DNA from: Chitinophaga lutea
GTDB lineage: Bacteria > Bacteroidota > Bacteroidia > Chitinophagales > Chitinophagaceae
Reading direction: 5' to 3'
Assembly (NCBI RefSeq): GCF_003813775.1
Contig: NZ_RPDH01000003.1
Location: 186,001 to 250,000, forward strand
DNA length: 64,000 nt
The position numbers were made by a program, and so were the translations under genes. Shown in pieces: positions 61,169 to 64,000 of this stretch. Position 1 is the first letter of the stretch, and the number at the start of each line of letters is the position of its first letter. The notes below the pieces were generated by a model. It was not told the origin of the DNA. It saw nothing but the letters and a program-made list of their open reading frames with translations, and searched no databases.

Positions 61169-61441
61169 ATGAGAGGAAACAACACCATCATCACCGACAT
61201 CCTGCTGGAACTCCGCGCCGCCAAGCGGAAACAGCCAACCTGGCCTGATCACATCGTTGCGCGGGCCGCAATGGTGGCCGAAGAGGCTGGGGAGTTACTC
61301 CGGGCATCGCTGCAGTATAAGTACGAGCCTTTGCTCTTCCTCGATAACGAGGGTATGCGCGCCGAGATGAGGAAGGAAGCCATTCAGACCGCAGCCATGT
61401 GTTTGCGGTTCATCGAAGCACTGGACAAAGACAAATTATAG
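61169..61441 (+). CDS. MazG-like nucleotide pyrophosphohydrolase-type small protein
   Basis: 90 residues, all-alpha. The pair AMVAEEAGELLRASLQYKYE and EMRKEAIQTAAMCLRFIEAL matches the EExxE...E helices of phage MazG-like proteins, which hydrolyse nucleoside triphosphates or alarmones. The second metal motif (ExxD) appears as E-A-I-Q, so activity is uncertain. It ends three bases before the helicase gene. Confidence 0.6.
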   Translation: MRGNNTIITDILLELRAAKRKQPTWPDHIVARAAMVAEEAGELLRASLQYKYEPLLFLDNEGMRAEMRKEAIQTAAMCLRFIEALDKDKL

Positions 61442-61444
61442 ACG

Positions 61445-63118
61445 ATGCAGATTATAGACAAAGGTACTCATTACGAAATACCACGCCCCTCTCGCACGGT
61501 GCTGAACGACCTGATCAAGCACCATTTCCCGGCGAACGTACGCGTTTTCGATGCGGCTCGGAAAGTGTATGTCATCCAAAGTACTGAAGGCCCAAAAGTG
61601 ACGGCTTTTGCGCAAAGGCGAGGCTTCAGCGTCGTGAAAAATGTTGCCCCGGCCATCGATTATACGAAGGTGGAAGTACCCCCAGCGGTTGAAAGCTATG
61701 GGCTGGACTTCGGGAAGTTGCTTAAACGTGACCTTTTCCCCTTTCAAACCGATGGTGTCTCTTTCTGGCTGAAGTACGCAGGAACACTCTGTGGGGATGA
61801 CATGGGGCTGGGTAAAACAACACAGGCCATCGCCGCCACTATTGCCCGCCAGAAGTTGTACGGCGATGCTTTCCCGGCCCTGATCGTTTGTCCGGCGTCA
61901 CTGAAGCTCAACTGGCAGGCAGAAATCAAGGTGAATACAGGGTTTGATTCAATAATTCTCACTGACACAGTAAAACGCACTTGGCCGAATTTCTGGCGGG
62001 TAATGAATGTCCCCTTCTTCATCGTGAACTACGAAAGCCTGAAATCCTTTTTTGTTCAGAAGATGCCGCCTGCTGGCCAATTACTGGTAAAGAACATCGT
62101 CTTTACTGAGCACTCGAAGCTGTTCAATACCATCATTTTCGATGAAGCGCACAAGTTGAAAGATATGAGTACCCAGCAGGCAAAATTCGGCGTAGGTCTG
62201 TCCTTTGGGCCCAAGTATCGCGGTTTGCTCACAGGCACACCGGTTGTAAACAATCCGAAAGACTTGGTACCGCTGCTGGCGATCATGGGGGTATTGAACA
62301 GCGTATTCGGCGGTGTGAAGGCATTCCAGGACCGATACTGCCCTGGTGGCAGGGGCGCCCAGAACCTGGCGGAACTCAGCTACATGCTGAAGAAACACGG
62401 TTTCTACCAGCGGTTCAAAAAAGAGGTTGCAAAAGACCTTCCTGATAAAACCAGGCAGGTGGTTACAATACCGATTACCAACAAAGAAGAGTATGCCCGC
62501 GCTGAAAACAGCCTTGTATCCTACCTATATGAGATGGGTAAGAGTTCCGAAGAAGTACAGCGCTCGATGAACGGAGAAGCCATGGTTCGCATCGGCGTGC
62601 TGAAGAAGTTATCCGCACAGGGAAAACTGAAGGCAGCCGTAGAGTGGATTGGTACCGTTCTCGAGTCTGGTCAGAAAATGGTCTTCTTCGCCCATCACAA
62701 GGAAATCGTACTGGCTATTAAACGGGAATTCCCTGGCTCCGTAACAATCACTGGCGATGACCCGGTGGAGCTGCGGCAAGCGAATAAAAACCGCTTCCAG
62801 GAAGATCCTGGATGTCAGCTGATCATTTGCACATACGCTGCTGGGGGCGTCGGGCATACGCTTACCGCCGCTTCCCACTGGGGGTGCATAGAAATGGGCT
62901 GGAATCCGAAGGACCAGGACCAAGCAGAGGACCGCTGCCACCGTATCGGTCAGAAAAATGCCGTTAACTGTGGCTACCTGATCGGTGAGGGCACCATTGA
63001 TGAGGACATCTACAACCTGATTGACGAGAAACGTAAGATGATCAACCAGATACAAGGAGGTGGCCAGGACGTCGAGGTGTCGATTCTTAAAGACCTGATT
63101 AAACTGTTGACAAAATGA
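61445..63118 (+). CDS. SNF2-type DEAD/DEAH-box helicase
   Basis: 557 residues with both helicase lobes. Walker A M120-G-L-G-K-T125, Walker B D233-E-A-H236 (IIFDEAHKLKD), LLTGTPVVNN motif III, and C-terminal motifs (VFFAHHKEIV, CTYAAGGVGHTL, QAEDRCHRIGQKNAV) as in SNF2/SMARCAL-like proteins. It has no nuclease or other fused domain. Such proteins remodel DNA structures in phage replication and recombination. It is coupled to the next gene by an ATGA overlap. Confidence 0.9.
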   Translation: MQIIDKGTHYEIPRPSRTVLNDLIKHHFPANVRVFDAARKVYVIQSTEGPKVTAFAQRRGFSVVKNVAPAIDYTKVEVPPAVESYGLDFGKLLKRDLFPFQTDGVSFWLKYAGTLCGDDMGLGKTTQAIAATIARQKLYGDAFPALIVCPASLKLNWQAEIKVNTGFDSIILTDTVKRTWPNFWRVMNVPFFIVNYESLKSFFVQKMPPAGQLLVKNIVFTEHSKLFNTIIFDEAHKLKDMSTQQAKFGVGLSFGPKYRGLLTGTPVVNNPKDLVPLLAIMGVLNSVFGGVKAFQDRYCPGGRGAQNLAELSYMLKKHGFYQRFKKEVAKDLPDKTRQVVTIPITNKEEYARAENSLVSYLYEMGKSSEEVQRSMNGEAMVRIGVLKKLSAQGKLKAAVEWIGTVLESGQKMVFFAHHKEIVLAIKREFPGSVTITGDDPVELRQANKNRFQEDPGCQLIICTYAAGGVGHTLTAASHWGCIEMGWNPKDQDQAEDRCHRIGQKNAVNCGYLIGEGTIDEDIYNLIDEKRKMINQIQGGGQDVEVSILKDLIKLLTK

Positions 63119-63309
63119 TAACTGAAGAACGATTTCATCAGTTGGCGGAAGCCGTTCACATGATGCGTGACGCCCAGCGCCGGTACTTCAATGTTCACAC
63201 CAGGGACCGGGAATCACTCGAAAACGCAAAAAAGTGTGAGCAGATCGTGGACCGGATGATCGAAGAATACCGAAAAAGGAACCCGCAGCAGCAGCTATTC
63301 GAACAGTAA
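63115..63309 (+). CDS. Small phage protein, unknown
   Basis: 64 residues, helical and charged (RFHQLAEAVHMMRDAQRRYF, DRMIEEYRKRNPQQQLFEQ). The start overlaps the helicase stop (ATGA). No family recognised. Confidence 0.5.
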   Translation: MITEERFHQLAEAVHMMRDAQRRYFNVHTRDRESLENAKKCEQIVDRMIEEYRKRNPQQQLFEQ

Positions 63310-63335
63310 CAATCCAATTTTAGAAGGACATGGCG

Positions 63336-64000
63336 ATGAAGAAAGACGCATATTATTTCCCACACTTTTCCAATGCCCGAAGCGACCGAAAAGTAAAAAG
63401 ACTGATTAAAGACCTGTCATTTGAGGGGTACGGGATTTACTTCATGCTGCTGGAAGTATTGCGCGACCAGTCCGATTTCCGGTATCCGATTGCTGACCTG
63501 GACCTGTTGGCGGACGAGTTCGGCACCTCGGATGAGGTAATGCACAAAATAGTGCATCAGTATGAGCTGTTCGAAATCGACGAAGAAGGTATGTTCCACT
63601 CGCCAAAGCTGATAGAATACCTCCAGCCGTACTTGGATAAATCGGAGCGCGCGCGAAAGGCGGCGGACAAACGATGGAATTTATCCAAAAGCAATGCAAA
63701 TGCATTGCCGGAGCAAAGCAAATCGAATGCCGGTCAGAATGCAAGTAAAGTAAAGAAAAGTAAAGTAAAAGAGAGTAAAGAAAGCAAAGTAAAGGAAGAT
63801 TTGGATGCTTCGCATCCGCTGACGGATACGGCTGCCGCCGATCCTGCAATCACAAAGTTTCGTGAATGGGTAGGCAAAGAGGCACCACTGGTAAACAAAA
63901 TGGAAGAGCCATTCACCGAAGAGCAAATCCTAAAGCTGCAAGAGGCTTACAGTGCTAAGATCGTGGCTGAAGTGCTATCCGCGATGCACAACAAGAAGGA
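63336..64000 (+). CDS. DUF4373 (Lin1244/Lin1753-like) phage replication protein, truncated by the window
   Basis: The frame opens at ATG 63336, with AGAAGGA eight bases before (ATG 63330 is too close to it), and runs past the window end. The N-terminus YYFPHFSNARSDRKVKRLI and GYGIYFMLLEVLRDQSDFRY is the winged-helix start of DUF4373 replication-initiation proteins. A Lys/Ser linker built from short repeats (63741-63795) separates it from a DnaD-like second part (FREWVGKEAPLVN). It follows the helicase block, consistent with helicase loading. Confidence 0.75.
   Translation, partial: MKKDAYYFPHFSNARSDRKVKRLIKDLSFEGYGIYFMLLEVLRDQSDFRYPIADLDLLADEFGTSDEVMHKIVHQYELFEIDEEGMFHSPKLIEYLQPYLDKSERARKAADKRWNLSKSNANALPEQSKSNAGQNASKVKKSKVKESKESKVKEDLDASHPLTDTAAADPAITKFREWVGKEAPLVNKMEEPFTEEQILKLQEAYSAKIVAEVLSAMHNKK

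Larger units (their letters stand above)
52314..64000. mobile_element. Prophage, left part (right end outside the window)
   Basis: Evidence: tRNA-Leu attL fragment, repressor with divergent early promoter and operator, a long run of small closely spaced plus-strand genes, RecT, NinB-like, MazG-like, SNF2-type helicase and DUF4373 replication genes in an order typical of temperate phages of Bacteroidota. No integrase, portal, terminase or tail gene lies inside the window; those should be to the right. Confidence 0.85.

Noticed and set aside
1..64000. CRISPR arrays, insertion sequences, rRNA genes
   Set aside because: No regularly spaced direct repeats, transposase or IS inverted-repeat pair, and no rRNA sequence was seen in the window.

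Overview
The window looks like a chromosome segment from a Bacteroidota member, most likely a Chitinophagaceae (Chitinophaga-like) soil or plant-associated glycan degrader. The reasons are three SusC/SusD pairs, an ECF sigma/FecR pair feeding an STN-bearing SusC, many SPI or SPII signal peptides with lipoboxes, and promoters of the Bacteroidota TTTG-N19-TANNTTTG type. The first 52.3 kb is GC-rich host DNA with long antisense shadow frames. From about 52.3 kb to the end is the left part of a prophage with more AT-rich control regions and tightly packed small genes.

Host region by block. (A) 0.4-9.9 kb: SusC/SusD pair 1, a heparinase II/III-like polysaccharide lyase and a GH30-type lipoprotein. 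(B) 9.9-14.0 kb: a small Cys/His-rich membrane protein, a TonB receptor and a DUF4374 lipoprotein, driven by a consensus promoter that overlaps a perfect Fur/Zur-like palindrome; this looks like metal or siderophore uptake. (C) 14.2-19.2 kb: a sugar-catabolism cassette (aldo/keto reductase, enolase-superfamily dehydratase, Na+/solute symporter, lipoprotein mutarotase) converging on an AraC regulator. (D) 19.5-32.5 kb: SusC/SusD pair 2 with three large secreted enzymes: an unassigned 776-residue protein, a LamG plus alpha-galactosidase-like protein, and a diverged GH95-like protein. Blocks C and D together suggest use of a glycan carrying a fucose- or galactose-type sugar. (E) 32.5-43.7 kb: a DMT exporter, then sigma/FecR/SusC/SusD pair 3 followed by a PEGA-domain lipoprotein with an HExxH zinc motif and a six-hairpin enzyme-like protein. 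(F) 43.7-52.1 kb, all minus strand: metallophosphoesterase, 2OG-Fe(II) dioxygenase, DUF4091/GH123-like protein, GH43 enzyme and an OMP_b-brl_3 outer-membrane protein.

Prophage. A 3' fragment of a tRNA-Leu gene on the minus strand, still followed by a terminator, sits at 52314-52339 and is read as attL; the intact tRNA-Leu and attR should lie beyond the window. Inside come a secreted lysogenic-conversion candidate, a repressor with a divergent early promoter whose 19-bp spacer is filled by a palindromic operator, small early genes including three tiny membrane proteins, a structured RNA region with tRNA-like elements, a recombination module (SbcC/Rad50-like ATPase, RecT, MBL-fold putative nuclease, NinB-like protein), a MazG-like protein, an SNF2-type helicase and a DUF4373 replication protein cut by the window end.

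The observations I would check first are the tRNA-like RNA region at 55.3-55.6 kb, the palindrome-controlled TonB/DUF4374 operon, the HExxH/PEGA lipoprotein in the sigma-controlled Sus locus, and the MBL-for-SbcD substitution in the phage recombination module. All function calls come from motif recognition by eye; no database search was possible.
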